From: CAJQPP01 sp963793465
GTDB taxonomy: Bacteria; Planctomycetota; Planctomycetia; Pirellulales; Pirellulaceae
Direction of reading: 5' to 3'
NCBI GenBank assembly: GCA_963793465.1
Contig: CAWCAJ010000006.1
Coordinates: 164,658 to 228,657 of the forward strand
DNA length: 64,000 bases
Shown: one piece after another, positions 47,309-55,970 of the stretch
Numbering within the stretch: the stretch's first letter is position 1
How the letters are laid out: every line of letters begins with the position of its first letter
Made by a program: the position numbers and the translations under genes
Notes under the pieces: generated by a model
Told to the model about the DNA's origin: nothing
Database searches by the model: none
What the model saw: only the letters and a program-made list of their open reading frames with translations

Positions 47309-48265
47309 CTACGCGCGCAAGGAATCGAAAGCCATCACCTCCTGGATGGACGTTTTTCCCAGCCGCACCATCACCAGGCGATCCACACCCAGGGCCACAC
47401 CGCAACAGGCAGGCAGGCCGTGCTGCATGGCATCCATCAGTCGACTGTGCTCGGGCAGAGCCGGCATCCCGGCCGCCAGGCGAAGCTGGTTGTTGCGTTT
47501 TTGACGCGTTCAACAACTCCTGGGCATCCGTCAGTTCGTGATAGCCGTTGGCCAATTCCACGCCACGCACGAACCACTCAAAGCGTTCGGCGAAACGATG
47601 GATACCCGGATGAGCATCCTCTCGCACCTTCGCCAAAGCGGCCTGATCCGCCGGCCAGTCATACAGGATCACGGATTCCCGCCGTGCCAGTTGGGGCTCG
47701 ATGATTTCATGGTAAGCCTGTTCCAGCGGGTTCATCCGCATTGGTGGCGGCACACAATTTTTCCCAGTCGTCTTGCCAGTTTTCGGAGCGCAAATCGATG
47801 CCCAACGCTTGCTCAATCGATTCCGTAATAGGACAGGCGTTCTGCGGGTGCACAACCCAGCAGGGCCTGGCCGAAATCGTCCAGCAGCTCCATGCCCTGG
47901 GAATAATCGTCGCCCACGCGATACCACTCCAGCATCGTGAACTCGATGTTGTGCAGCCGGCCGACTTCCTGGCCTCGAAACACCGGGCCGATCTGGTAGA
48001 TGGCGTCGGCACCGGCCGTCACCAACCGCTTCATGGCGAATTCGGGAGATGTTTGCAGGTAGAAGCGTTCGGCAGCCGCTCCGGCTACCGATAGCGGCAC
48101 CTCGATGGGCTCAATGTAACGATCCACCGCGGTATCGCGAGAGAGCAGGGGGGTCTGGACTTCAAAGAACCCGCGACTGTCAAAGAAGTGTCGGATCTCT
48201 GCCAGGATCTGGGCACGTTCTCGCAAGTCAGACACGTTGCCACAGGGCATGAAATCAGGATTCAT
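47309..48265 (-). pseudogene. epmA: EF-P lysine ligase-like (EpmA/GenX) gene, interrupted by three single-base insertions
   Basis: The N-terminal part from 48265 ('LRERAQILAEIRHFFDSRGF', 'FEVQTPLLSRDTAVDRYIEP', 'YLQTSPEFAMKRLVTAGADA', 'IYQIGPVFRGQEVGRLHNIE') is a class II lysyl-tRNA-synthetase-like catalytic core without an anticodon-binding domain. It goes out of frame near 47823, 47729 and 47500, each time by one extra base in a run (CC, GGG, TTTTT on the plus strand). Correction gives 317 residues ending 'GVALGVDRLVMVRLGKTSIQ' and 'EVMAFDSLRA', the class II motif 3 and the expected EpmA length. The enzyme would attach (R)-beta-lysine to elongation factor P. It overlaps the hydrolase gene upstream by 11 bp. 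Confidence 0.82.
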
Positions 48266-49217
48266 GTTTTTGTCCTGTCTTTTGCGACTGCAGCGACTGC
48301 AGCGACTGCACAAACTCGATGATGTCGGCGGTGATCGTCTGGTAATCGCGGTCCACCGTCAACGCATGCCCGGAAGTGTCATAGAACCGCAGCTTCTTAC
48401 AACGACTTCCCAGTCTTTCATAGAAACGTTCGGCGGCCACCCAGTCGGTCACCCGATCCTCACGAGAAAGCACCATCAGCAGGGGCAATTGCAGCGATTC
48501 CGCTTGCGGCTGGATGCGGTCCATCAAGCGAAAGGTCTGTTGCACGATATTGCGGGTGGAGAAGGGCGACTTGTAAGGCGGGTTGCGATACTGGGGGTCT
48601 CGGCAGTCGTTGCGATCGTAGGGCGAGAGGTAGACATTGGAAAAATGCAAAAACAGGTCACCCAGCCTCCGCCAAAAGCGGGTAGGTAGCAGGGGGCTGC
48701 GGTGATTGGCCACGTCGATGGCTGGGGCCAACAACACCGCCGCGTCGAACTGTTCGGGTTGTTGGATGATGGCGCCCAGCGCCACTGCGCCTCCCAACGA
48801 ATGCCCCACCACCACAATGTGTGAGTGGGATTCCCGTAGTGTTCGAGATTCATCCAGTACCGTTTGCACCCAATCCTGACAGGTGCATGAATGCATTTGT
48901 TCCACCGGCACTCCAAAACCCGGCAGACGCACCGCCCGGATGCTAAAACCCGCGGCGTGCAGACCGGGAGCCAGGCGTTCGAAGGTCCGGGGCGTATCGT
49001 TGAAACCGTGTACCAGCAGCAAGGCCGTATCACTGCCCGGCAGGCTGTAGGCCTGGGCGTCGATCTGTACGCCAGCGGCATCCCGTTCGATGCCGGCATC
49101 GAATCGCTGAAAGGCACGCTGAATGATCTGCGCGTGGACGAAGTCGCCCAATACCCAAATACCCAGCAACAGTCCGATTACGGCCAGCCAGAAAATAATC
49201 GTTTTGTTCCGTTTCAA
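48255..49217 (-). CDS. Membrane-anchored alpha/beta hydrolase
   Basis: The product has 320 residues. One N-terminal membrane helix (about 7-27) is followed by an alpha/beta-hydrolase domain: oxyanion motif 'LLLVHGFNDTPRTFERLAPG', nucleophile elbow 'IVVVGHSLGGAVALG' (Ser140), 'LPLLMVLSREDRVTDW' (acid) and 'YDTSGHALTVDRD' (His). It resembles carboxylesterase/monoacylglycerol-lipase-like enzymes. The C-terminus includes 'LQSLQSLQS' encoded by three 9-bp repeats (GCGACTGCA on the plus strand, 48284-48310). The stop overlaps the start of the EpmA-like gene, implying one operon. Confidence 0.85.
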   Translation of the reverse strand: MKRNKTIIFWLAVIGLLLGIWVLGDFVHAQIIQRAFQRFDAGIERDAAGVQIDAQAYSLPGSDTALLLVHGFNDTPRTFERLAPGLHAAGFSIRAVRLPGFGVPVEQMHSCTCQDWVQTVLDESRTLRESHSHIVVVGHSLGGAVALGAIIQQPEQFDAAVLLAPAIDVANHRSPLLPTRFWRRLGDLFLHFSNVYLSPYDRNDCRDPQYRNPPYKSPFSTRNIVQQTFRLMDRIQPQAESLQLPLLMVLSREDRVTDWVAAERFYERLGSRCKKLRFYDTSGHALTVDRDYQTITADIIEFVQSLQSLQSQKTGQKHES

Positions 49218-49307
49218 AATGGCGTTACCAAGCCTCGACGCAAACCCAATCCTGTCTGTACCGTGGACCGATGGGCCCGTCCGCCGGGCCGATGGGTGGA
49301 TGGCAGG

Positions 49308-50207
49308 CTACGTGTTTGCGGCGACCCGCGCCTCCGCTTGCAAACGGGCAGCCATCAAGGTGTTTTCCAACAACATGGTCACCGTCAAAGGTCCCACGCC
49401 GCCCGGGACGGGCGTGATATGCGAGGCCACTTTTCGCACGTTGTCGAAGTCCACATCACCACACAGCCCATCGTCCGTGCGGTTGATTCCCACATCGACC
49501 ACCACCGCCCCTTCCTGAACCATGTCGGCCGTCAAAAACCTGGGAACGCCGATGGCAGCCACCACAATCTCGGCTTGCCTGGTCAGTTCTGCCAGATCGG
49601 GGGTGCGACTATGACAGAGGATCACGGTCGAGTTGCATGAGTCGGGACCCAGGTGGGAATTTTTTCCGCCCATCAACATGGCCAGAGGTTTACCCACGAT
49701 ATCACTGCGTCCAATGATGGCCGTCAACTTGCCACTGATACTGACCTGGTAACGATGCAGGACCTGCAAAACGCCATGCGGTGTGCAAGGCAGGAACTGA
49801 GGCCGACCTTGTGACAACAATCCCACATTGGTGGGGTGAAAGGCGTCGACGTCCTTGATGGGATCGATCAGGTCCAGCACTTTCTGGGCATCGATTTGTT
49901 TTGGCAAGGGCAATTGTACCAGAATGCCACTCACGCTCGCGTCTCGATTGAGCCGGTCGACCAGTTCAATCAATTGTTCGGTGGTGATGCTGGAATCCAG
50001 GCGATGCAGTTGGCTGTCGATGCCGACCTTCTTGCAAGCTCGTTCCTTGTTCCGCACATACACGGCACTGGCAGGATCGGCACCCACCAGCACGGCCGCC
50101 AATACGGGTCGTTGACCGGTCGCATCGACAAACACGCGGACTTTGTCCTTGATTTCATCCTGGATCTGTTGAGCGGTGGCTCGTCCATCCAATAGTTTGG
50201 CAGTCAA
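49308..50207 (-). CDS. folD: Bifunctional methylenetetrahydrofolate dehydrogenase/cyclohydrolase
   Basis: The product has 299 residues, the standard length. Motifs are 'PASAVYVRNKERACKKVGID' (catalytic Tyr50 and Lys54), 'VSGILVQLPLPKQIDAQKVL', 'DLIDPIKDVDAFHPTNVG', 'LPCTPHGVLQVL', 'IIGRSDIVGKPLAMLMGG' (NADP site) and 'ASHITPVPGGVGPLTVTMLL'. It converts 5,10-methylene-THF to 10-formyl-THF in the cytosol. It precedes the hydrolase gene on the same strand. Confidence 0.95.
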   Translation of the reverse strand: MTAKLLDGRATAQQIQDEIKDKVRVFVDATGQRPVLAAVLVGADPASAVYVRNKERACKKVGIDSQLHRLDSSITTEQLIELVDRLNRDASVSGILVQLPLPKQIDAQKVLDLIDPIKDVDAFHPTNVGLLSQGRPQFLPCTPHGVLQVLHRYQVSISGKLTAIIGRSDIVGKPLAMLMGGKNSHLGPDSCNSTVILCHSRTPDLAELTRQAEIVVAAIGVPRFLTADMVQEGAVVVDVGINRTDDGLCGDVDFDNVRKVASHITPVPGGVGPLTVTMLLENTLMAARLQAEARVAANT

Positions 50208-50252
50208 TTTCCTGTTCCTGTGGTGTGACAGTCCGGTGGGTAATCTATAAGT

Positions 50253-50822
50253 CTACTCGTTTACGGTTCCATCCTGGCGATCTGGCGGCTGCGACAGGTT
50301 GGGTCCCAGCTCGATCAATGACGCCAGTCTCTGTAAATCGGATTGCATTTGTTGTTCCACGGAGTCCCGGTAGAAGGGGGCTTCCAGACGACTGAAGCCT
50401 TTGTAGGTGCCCAGCATCAGCTGGCGTACCTGGACGTCATTCCCGCGGGGGATCAATTTCCAGATGGAGCAGGCTTCGAATTCCTTGCCGCTGGTTCTCA
50501 CGGTCAACGAGGTATCGGATGCGGCCAGGACCTGGTTTTGCAGTTCCCGCGCGGACCCGTCCGGATCCATGACCGTCAATGTTCCCCGGGCCCCAATCTC
50601 CGCTTCCAGATCTTCCTGGGGTCGAATCTCCACCACGCCCTCGGCCCACAACTTGACCAAATCCGGTTGCGACAAGTGATCCATTACGTTCTTCAGCGAC
50701 GTGTTGTGGATCAGTGTCTCTGCCCTGTATTCCAACTGTTTTCCCCCGCGGTGAAACATCACAGCGGTGACCAGAATCAACAGAAACAGCCCAGCGGCCA
50801 GCAATCGAAGAAAGAACTTCAT
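50253..50822 (-). CDS. Membrane-anchored SRPBCC-like protein
   Basis: The product has 189 residues. An N-terminal membrane helix or signal anchor (about 3-25) is followed by about 150 residues with the pattern of a START/polyketide-cyclase (SRPBCC) fold: 'LIHNTSLKNVMDHLSQPDLV', 'KLWAEGVVEI', 'TLTVMDPDGSARELQNQVLA' and the long C-terminal helix 'DSVEQQMQSDLQRLASLIEL'. Lipid or hydrophobic ligand binding is inferred from the fold only. It is transcribed towards folD with 45 bp between. Confidence 0.7.
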   Translation of the reverse strand: MKFFLRLLAAGLFLLILVTAVMFHRGGKQLEYRAETLIHNTSLKNVMDHLSQPDLVKLWAEGVVEIRPQEDLEAEIGARGTLTVMDPDGSARELQNQVLAASDTSLTVRTSGKEFEACSIWKLIPRGNDVQVRQLMLGTYKGFSRLEAPFYRDSVEQQMQSDLQRLASLIELGPNLSQPPDRQDGTVNE

Positions 50823-51094
50823 GACGTTGGAAGTGCGGGTTCCGGCTGGAAAGGAGCGTGTGAGTCAAACCGATCGAACGCTATCTTATGCGATCTGGCG
50901 GTCGAATGTAACGAGCCGATTTGCCGGGAAAAACGCGGGTGTTGCTTTTCAAACTCATGGACACATTCTGTCGCCAGTGCCACTGGGGGATGTCGCGTGG
51001 CGAATCACTGGTCGCTGGTCAGCGGCGCCAAGTTCAACGGAGTCGAACCTTTCGCTGGACTCAAAGGTGTCTTCGGCAGGTCTCCAGGTGCGAT

Positions 51095-52192
51095 TCAGAG
51101 TTGATCGAGAGGACTTTTGACGCCGGTCGCGCCGAGGGAGCTGACGTGAGTGTAGATCATCGTGGTACTGACATCGGCGTGGCCGAGCAGTTCCTGGATC
51201 GTTCGAATGTCCTTGCCGTCTTCCAGTAGATGTGTGGCGAATGAGTGACGCAGGGTATGAGAGCTGGCTTTGGGGTGCACGCCCGACCGGGTGACAGCGC
51301 GTTTGACAACTTTCTGGACCGAGTTCTCATGAACGTGATGTCTTCGCCGTTGGGTATTGATTTCGGCCATGAGTTTCACGTGCTTGGGCGAAGCTGGCTC
51401 CAGTATTTCGGTTTGATTCGCCTCCCGGGGGCGCGGATCGCGGCTCAGGCTGGCGGCCGGGAAGACGTATTGCCATCGCAGATCGCGACCTGCCGATGGG
51501 TACTTGATGGCGAGTGCGTCGGGCAACCAGGCCCACCCGGCTCCGTCAGCCAGATCGGATTCGTGCAGCGATGAGACGTAAGCCAGTTGAGCGCGCAGGC
51601 CGCTGTCCAGTTTCTGTGGCAGAGGCACGGCTCGGTCCTTGTCTCCTTTTCCTTCGCGCACGGTGATCTGTTGTCGGTCAAGATCGAGATCTTTAACGCG
51701 AAGACGGCAGCATTCCATGAGACGCAGCCCTGACCCGTACATGAGACCCGCCATCAGGCGGTAGGGTCCAGGTGGGATTTGATCGAGCACCTTGCGGACG
51801 TCACGGCGGCTCAAAACGACCGGCAAGCGAGCATTGCGCGGTGCGCGTGAGGCATCGATCTGGAACTCGTCGACTTTCAGGACCTGTTTGTAGAGAAACA
51901 GCAAAGCGCTGAACGCGACGTTTTGCGTACTTCTTGCGACTTGTCGCTCGACGGCCAGGTATTCAAGGTATTGGCTTACATCGGCCGGCGAGAGCTCCTG
52001 GGGGTGGATCCAGCATCCACGTTGCTCTTTGTGGAAAACGATGAAGTCCCGAATCCATTTGAGGTAGGTTTTTTCGGTTCGGATGGACTTGTATTGGGCC
52101 CGTGCCGTCCGCTGCACCTGCGACAACAGGGGCGAACTGAGCAAGTCGGGCGATTTGACTTCAGGCATTGAAAATTGTTCTGTAAAAGCCAT
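51095..52192 (-). CDS. intI: Integron integrase (tyrosine recombinase)
   Basis: The product has 365 residues. A SAM-like N-terminal domain ('YKSIRTEKTYLKWIRDFIVF') precedes the catalytic domain with R157 ('YGSGLRLMECCRLRVKDLDL'), H312/R315 ('SHTLRHSFATHLLEDGKDIR'), H338 ('IQELLGHADVSTT') and Y347 ('MIYTHV'). The IntI-specific additional domain is present at about 227-246 ('IKYPSAGRDLRWQYVFPA') and is followed by 'RRHHVHENSVQKVVKRAV', so this is an integron integrase and not a generic Xer/phage enzyme. About 25 residues (256-281) are inserted between these two blocks compared with the usual IntI layout. It is transcribed away from the cassette array, the classical arrangement, and would recombine folded single-stranded attC into attI. 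Confidence 0.95.
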   Translation of the reverse strand: MAFTEQFSMPEVKSPDLLSSPLLSQVQRTARAQYKSIRTEKTYLKWIRDFIVFHKEQRGCWIHPQELSPADVSQYLEYLAVERQVARSTQNVAFSALLFLYKQVLKVDEFQIDASRAPRNARLPVVLSRRDVRKVLDQIPPGPYRLMAGLMYGSGLRLMECCRLRVKDLDLDRQQITVREGKGDKDRAVPLPQKLDSGLRAQLAYVSSLHESDLADGAGWAWLPDALAIKYPSAGRDLRWQYVFPAASLSRDPRPREANQTEILEPASPKHVKLMAEINTQRRRHHVHENSVQKVVKRAVTRSGVHPKASSHTLRHSFATHLLEDGKDIRTIQELLGHADVSTTMIYTHVSSLGATGVKSPLDQL

Positions 52193-52269
52193 ACTGTTGT
52201 GAGCTTGTCAGTTATTAATAAATCGCCGATACTCATTTGATTGGAACAAGTTGTAGACTCACTTCCAAT

Positions 52270-52325
52270 CCAAGACCACCCGGTGTTATGCAGAAATTTT
52301 TCTGTCTACTATAAGTTATACGGTC
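52270..52325 (+). other. Candidate attI recombination site of the integron
   Basis: Between the intI start and the first cassette there are two core-like sequences, GTTATGC at 52285-52291 and GTTATAC at 52315-52321, about 95-130 bp from the intI start codon, where attI usually lies. Neither is flanked by the long palindrome seen at attC sites, as expected for attI. Which is used cannot be decided from sequence alone. Confidence 0.35.
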
Positions 52326-52422
52326 TTCGCGTATGAAATCCTTGCAATGCACGCTAAACTCATTGAAATCCGGCGGATTCATGATCACAGAGTCGATTGA
52401 CGTGCTCGGAATCATTGCCGTT

Positions 52423-52632
52423 CTATTTGGGCCTTTTGCTACCGGTTGATTCAGTCGATCGCGTCAATCTGCACGCGACACCGATTTTCAAAAACAACAT
52501 CCGGCAACTGATCGCGCGATTGCAATTGGAATCGACTCGCAATTCAAATCTACCCTGCTTCCGTCCCTTGAAGGGACGGATATTTATTCCGCAATCAAAT
52601 ACCGATCCGGTGTCTGTTGGGTCTGTGGCCAT
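52423..52632 (-). CDS. Small hypothetical protein in the first cassette
   Basis: The product has 69 residues, 'MATDPTDTGSVFDCGINIRP' onward, rich in Arg and Ser, with no recognised family. The ATG at 52632 is preceded by a perfect GGAGG five bases upstream, the main reason to call it. The longer frame to 52755 has no such site. It lies between the candidate attI and attC 1 and is oriented against the array. The rest of this stretch (52756-53035) shows nothing coding. Confidence 0.4.
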   Translation of the reverse strand: MATDPTDTGSVFDCGINIRPFKGRKQGRFELRVDSNCNRAISCRMLFLKIGVACRLTRSTESTGSKRPK

Positions 52633-53035
52633 GACGTCCTCCCTGTCACGCAATTGATGACACTGTATACGCCAACAACGTCTACGCTTTGGCGATGCCA
52701 TGTTGATTCGTTTCGCGAGACAGCATCCGCAACATCGACCACCGATTGTCAGCATTGCCCTATGGCCTCAAACGAACCGGATAAATGGTGCATTGACCGT
52801 TACGCATTCATACTTTGACGACTCGCAATCACCGTCTGATTGGTTTATCGTTGCTGTATGCGAATTCCGATGAAACAGGGTTTGTGACCCATTGGCTTCG
52901 AACTGGAAATCGCTTGATCTAAAAACGGTCGCACACCTATGGCAAGGAGTCGGGCCGCATCGAGGTGGTGGGTTTTACGTCAATCCTGGCGTAACGGCCA
53001 ACTGTAACTTTATTCCGGGTAGCGACCGATAGTTG

Positions 53036-53139
53036 CCCTATAACAAATTCGATGAACCGGAGCCGAATTGCATCGCGCCGGTTCGACTTCGCTCATCATA
53101 CCTTGTCAAACGCGGCACCGGTTATCGCGGTCGTTATGC
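53036..53139 (+). other. attC site 1
   Basis: Left arm CCTATAACAAATTCGATGAA, then CCGGAG; right arm CACCGGTTATCGCGGTC and core GTTATGC (53133-53139). The arms pair as an imperfect palindrome. It ends the first cassette. Confidence 0.85.
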
Positions 53140-53168
53140 GGCTTAGCAATTGGTGGGAACTCCAGCCA

Positions 53169-54106
53169 ATGAATAATTCATCTCTCAGCGCTTCATTCGG
53201 AATCTGCTTGTCGCTTGCTCTTTTGGTTTTGACTGGTTGCAACGGCGAGGGAACAACACCGGCGGAAGTATCCGACAGTGCCGAGTCGATCCGCGAACCA
53301 ACGCAACTCGTGCGTGAGGCTGTGCTTGATCTGAAAATAGGAATCTGCTCAACCGAATCAGACGATCAGCTCGCAGTTCTGAACCGCTATTTGCCAAATC
53401 GGACTAATTTGGTGTCGCTTGTTGGTGAGAACCAGGCGGACTTGTTGTGGCCCCATTTTGAACGATTTGCTGCAGAAATCGCGAAGAACCTGCTGTTCTC
53501 CAGTTTATCAAAGGGCAATTTGATCACGGCGAAATACAGGATGTCTCAGTGAAAGACTTGCGGACAGCTGAGGAATTCATGTTTGTTGGTGAAAGCAAAT
53601 CGATGCTAAGACTAATCCCGGAATCCATTCCGATTTATTGTGTTGTTATCGAATATGAAAATGAGGGGGGCGCATCCCTTTCATCGGCTTATTTCGTTTT
53701 CGATGGACAAGTAAAGTTTATTCCTCGATTGTCCAGTCTTCTAAGCATCCTTGTCGAAAATAATCCAAGCGAAGTCAATACTCGGGAGCGATTCGATAAT
53801 GATCTACGGAGTGACAGAACCGCGCATGATATTCGCATTGAGTTTGATGCGGAATATCCCTATTGGGACCTGGATAGCGAAGGTCCAGTTGTCAGTTCGA
53901 TCGCGGATGCCCTCTGGGAGGCTCGCCTGGGTACATACGATTCCACCGGAATGATAGGAGATTCGTGGGAGATCTACATGCGTGTCAATGACGTTGATCG
54001 CGCAGTAGAGCTTCTGAAATCTAAATTGCGCGAGTTTGATATGCTGAAGGAAGCAACGATCTTCAACGGGAATGAAATAATTTGGAAATCCGGGGACGCC
54101 AAATAG
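53169..54106 (+). pseudogene. Cassette 2: lipoprotein gene of unknown function, split by a 1-base deletion
   Basis: The start 'MNNSSLSASFGICLSLALLV' with lipobox 'LTGCN' at 53169 begins a lipoprotein whose frame ends at 53552. The frame opening with GTG at 53549 carries the rest to 54106 ('YCVVIEYENEGGASLSSAYF', 'DGQVKFIPRLSSLL'). The second frame extends upstream without a stop as 'EEPAVLQFIKGQFDHGEIQD'. Restoring one A near 53484-53488 (GCGAAGAACC to GCGAAAGAACC) joins '..AAEIAK' to 'EPAVLQFIKG' and gives one 312-residue protein. The two frames overlap by GTGA, which could otherwise be mistaken for a two-gene cassette. No family is recognised. The gene runs with the array. Confidence 0.75.
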
Positions 54107-54268
54107 ACAAACGCCACCTTGTCCAATACGTTCCGCAGAATGCTGGCCCGTTTTTCATCTTGTTCTTTCCTGGCGCACTGTCGCGCAGTCTGGTGATTGT
54201 CCATCTTGGTTCCGTTGCTTGCGGCGGGGCTTGGGTCATCGACCACATGAATCCTCGCATGATGCTGG

Positions 54269-54376
54269 GCGCATAACAAACGGATGAACCGAAGCCGCCG
54301 ATGTCGGTCTATTATTCTCAATGACTCAACTGTGCTTCGAGCCGTGGTGGCGGCTCGGTTATCCTGAACGTTCGGT
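54269..54376 (+). other. attC site 2
   Basis: Left arm GCGCATAACAAACGGATGAA then CCGAAGCCGCC; right arm GGCGGCTCGGTTATCCTGAAC and core GTTCGGT. About 108 bp. It ends cassette 2. Confidence 0.88.
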
Positions 54377-54407
54377 TTCTCTGTTTCTCGTTTTACGGAG
54401 TCTTTCA

Positions 54408-55142
54408 ATGTTCAAAGGTTTTGCCTACTTGTTACTTCTATTTGTGTTGGTGTTCGAATCACACCAAAGTTGTTGGGCTCAGCAATTCGTTGCCCGGAGC
54501 AACAATGTTCGATTGGCTGCGCTCGGGGGTTCGTTGGACGAAGGTGTCTTCGCCATCGTTGAAATGAATGTTCCGTTCTCTGATTCGTACCTCCGCACGG
54601 AATTGCAGATTGCCGACCCTAATGAAGGATCATTTATTCAGTTCTTGCTGGTAACTGATCCGATTCAAAACCATCGTCCAATACCGCATGGCGGCGACAA
54701 AGCAAAGCCGCTTCGTGAACATCCGCTAGTTGTAAAAGGAGGAGTTGATCTGAAGAACGATCAACCCTTAGTTCCCCTTGATGGCCATGTTGGTGGTCAT
54801 ACCGACGACTACTACGGAACGGTTAAAGATCGACTGGACGGAGCGGAAGACTTGGCCGACACCAATGGCGATGGAACGATTTCCGAAGAAGAAGCGCAAG
54901 ACGCAGTCAAGAAAGTAATTGATGGAATCATCAAAGACATTTTGTCGGGTGACCTCGACCCCTACACGCCAGACGGCCCCAATGTAACACCGGTGCCAAA
55001 ACCAGACGGCACGCAATATTCGCCAGGGGATGATTATCCGCTGATTCCACCCAAGGGCGGGCCTCTTAAGCCCAAATATGGTGAAAATCCGACTATTCCC
55101 TTACCCGAACCCGTTGGCGGTTCGACAGGTTCGATGGAATGA
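54408..55142 (+). CDS. Cassette 3, gene 1: exported EF-hand protein
   Basis: The product has 244 residues. A signal peptide ('MFKGFAYLLLLFVLVFESHQ', cleavage near 'SCWAQ') is followed by a region of no known family. A canonical EF-hand loop lies at about 176-187 ('DTNGDGTISEEEA'), followed by a proline-rich tail ('TPDGPNVTPVPKPDG', 'IPLPEPVGGSTGS'). GGAG lies eight bases upstream of ATG 54408; the frame upstream (to 54321) runs through attC 2 and is not used. The stop overlaps the next start (ATGA). Calcium binding outside the cell is likely. Confidence 0.8.
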   Translation: MFKGFAYLLLLFVLVFESHQSCWAQQFVARSNNVRLAALGGSLDEGVFAIVEMNVPFSDSYLRTELQIADPNEGSFIQFLLVTDPIQNHRPIPHGGDKAKPLREHPLVVKGGVDLKNDQPLVPLDGHVGGHTDDYYGTVKDRLDGAEDLADTNGDGTISEEEAQDAVKKVIDGIIKDILSGDLDPYTPDGPNVTPVPKPDGTQYSPGDDYPLIPPKGGPLKPKYGENPTIPLPEPVGGSTGSME

Positions 55143-55768
55143 AAACATTTCGAGTCGAAACTGACTTTTCCGCACTGTCGCAATTCAATTCGATCTCGCG
55201 TCGGTTGGGCGCGAGATCACTATTGCAACTCTTGCGTGGGCAACCAATCCAGCAGGAGTGGGTGGAAGACTATGTGTTTCGTGCAACTCCTCGCAAAGGT
55301 TTGGTTTGGCCAGACTATTACGATTTTGGCGGCGGACTTATTTTGGTCTCTCACAAGTTGAAATCGCGTTTGTCATCATTTTGCAAGTGCTCGCCCCCGA
55401 CTTACCAATTCTTGTCTCCGAACTGGGATAGCGACGACGTATCGGCGTTTTCGGTTGGCTATTCGATCTTGAACGTTTTGGACATGCGCCCAGATGCCTT
55501 GTTGTCTCACCACGACAGAATTGGGCTTAATCGTAGTGGGCAACTTGATGCTAAACGCAGCACCTTGGTTGATTCCACCAAAGTCTCCGGTTGTGACCAT
55601 CTGGTTCGACTGTCTGCGTCGCTGATTATTGCTGTTGACACATTGGCAATTTCATTAGCTGAAGGTGACCTTATTGGTTTTCGGCTAACCGAACTGAGTT
55701 GCGACGCGCCAGACGTAATCGAAACCGAACCAAGCGATGAACCGAAGTCGCGGAGTCAACGTTTTTGA
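55139..55768 (+). CDS. Cassette 3, gene 2: hypothetical protein
   Basis: The product has 209 residues, no signal peptide and no family I recognise. Visible stretches are 'YVFRATPRKGLVWPDYYDFG', 'YQFLSPNWDSDDVSAFSVGY' and 'DHLVRLSASLIIAVDTLAIS'. It starts within the stop codon of the EF-hand gene, so it is translationally coupled to it. The last about 15 residues are encoded by attC 3, so the C-terminal tail ('SDEPKSRSQRF') is a by-product of the recombination site. Confidence 0.72.
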   Translation: MKTFRVETDFSALSQFNSISRRLGARSLLQLLRGQPIQQEWVEDYVFRATPRKGLVWPDYYDFGGGLILVSHKLKSRLSSFCKCSPPTYQFLSPNWDSDDVSAFSVGYSILNVLDMRPDALLSHHDRIGLNRSGQLDAKRSTLVDSTKVSGCDHLVRLSASLIIAVDTLAISLAEGDLIGFRLTELSCDAPDVIETEPSDEPKSRSQRF

Positions 55769-55814
55769 CCATTGAAAATCAACCGCCGCGACTCGGTTAT
55801 CGCGGACGTTATCG
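55724..55814 (+). other. attC site 3
   Basis: Left arm ACCGAACCAAGCGATGAACC then GAAGTCGCGG; right arm CCGCGACTCGGTTATCGCGG and core GTTATCG (55808). 91 bp, nearly identical to attC 14. It ends cassette 3. Confidence 0.88.
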
Positions 55815-55970
55815 CTGCTTGATCGCGTGTTGGAACGGTGACGATTCAATTCAAATCGGTGGCGACTCAGTAAAAGTGCCCCTCGCTTTCAATAGTACTA
55901 TCATCGCCAGACCGCACGCATGAATAGGTGCAGGCGTTTGAATGCCGTCTGATACGCAGGAATCGAATTC

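Noticed and set aside
47193..47927. 244-codon minus-strand frame as an independent gene
   Set aside because: It combines one in-frame piece of the epmA-like gene with out-of-frame sequence on both sides.
53052..53168. Upstream extension of the cassette 2 gene with peptide 'MNRSRIAS'
   Set aside because: This stretch is attC 1 read in frame. The same 'NKRMNRSR'-like peptide appears wherever an attC is open, so it is a shadow of the recombination site.
53549..54106. Separate second gene of cassette 2 starting with GTG
   Set aside because: The frame continues upstream as sensible protein sequence and fits a single gene with one missing base.
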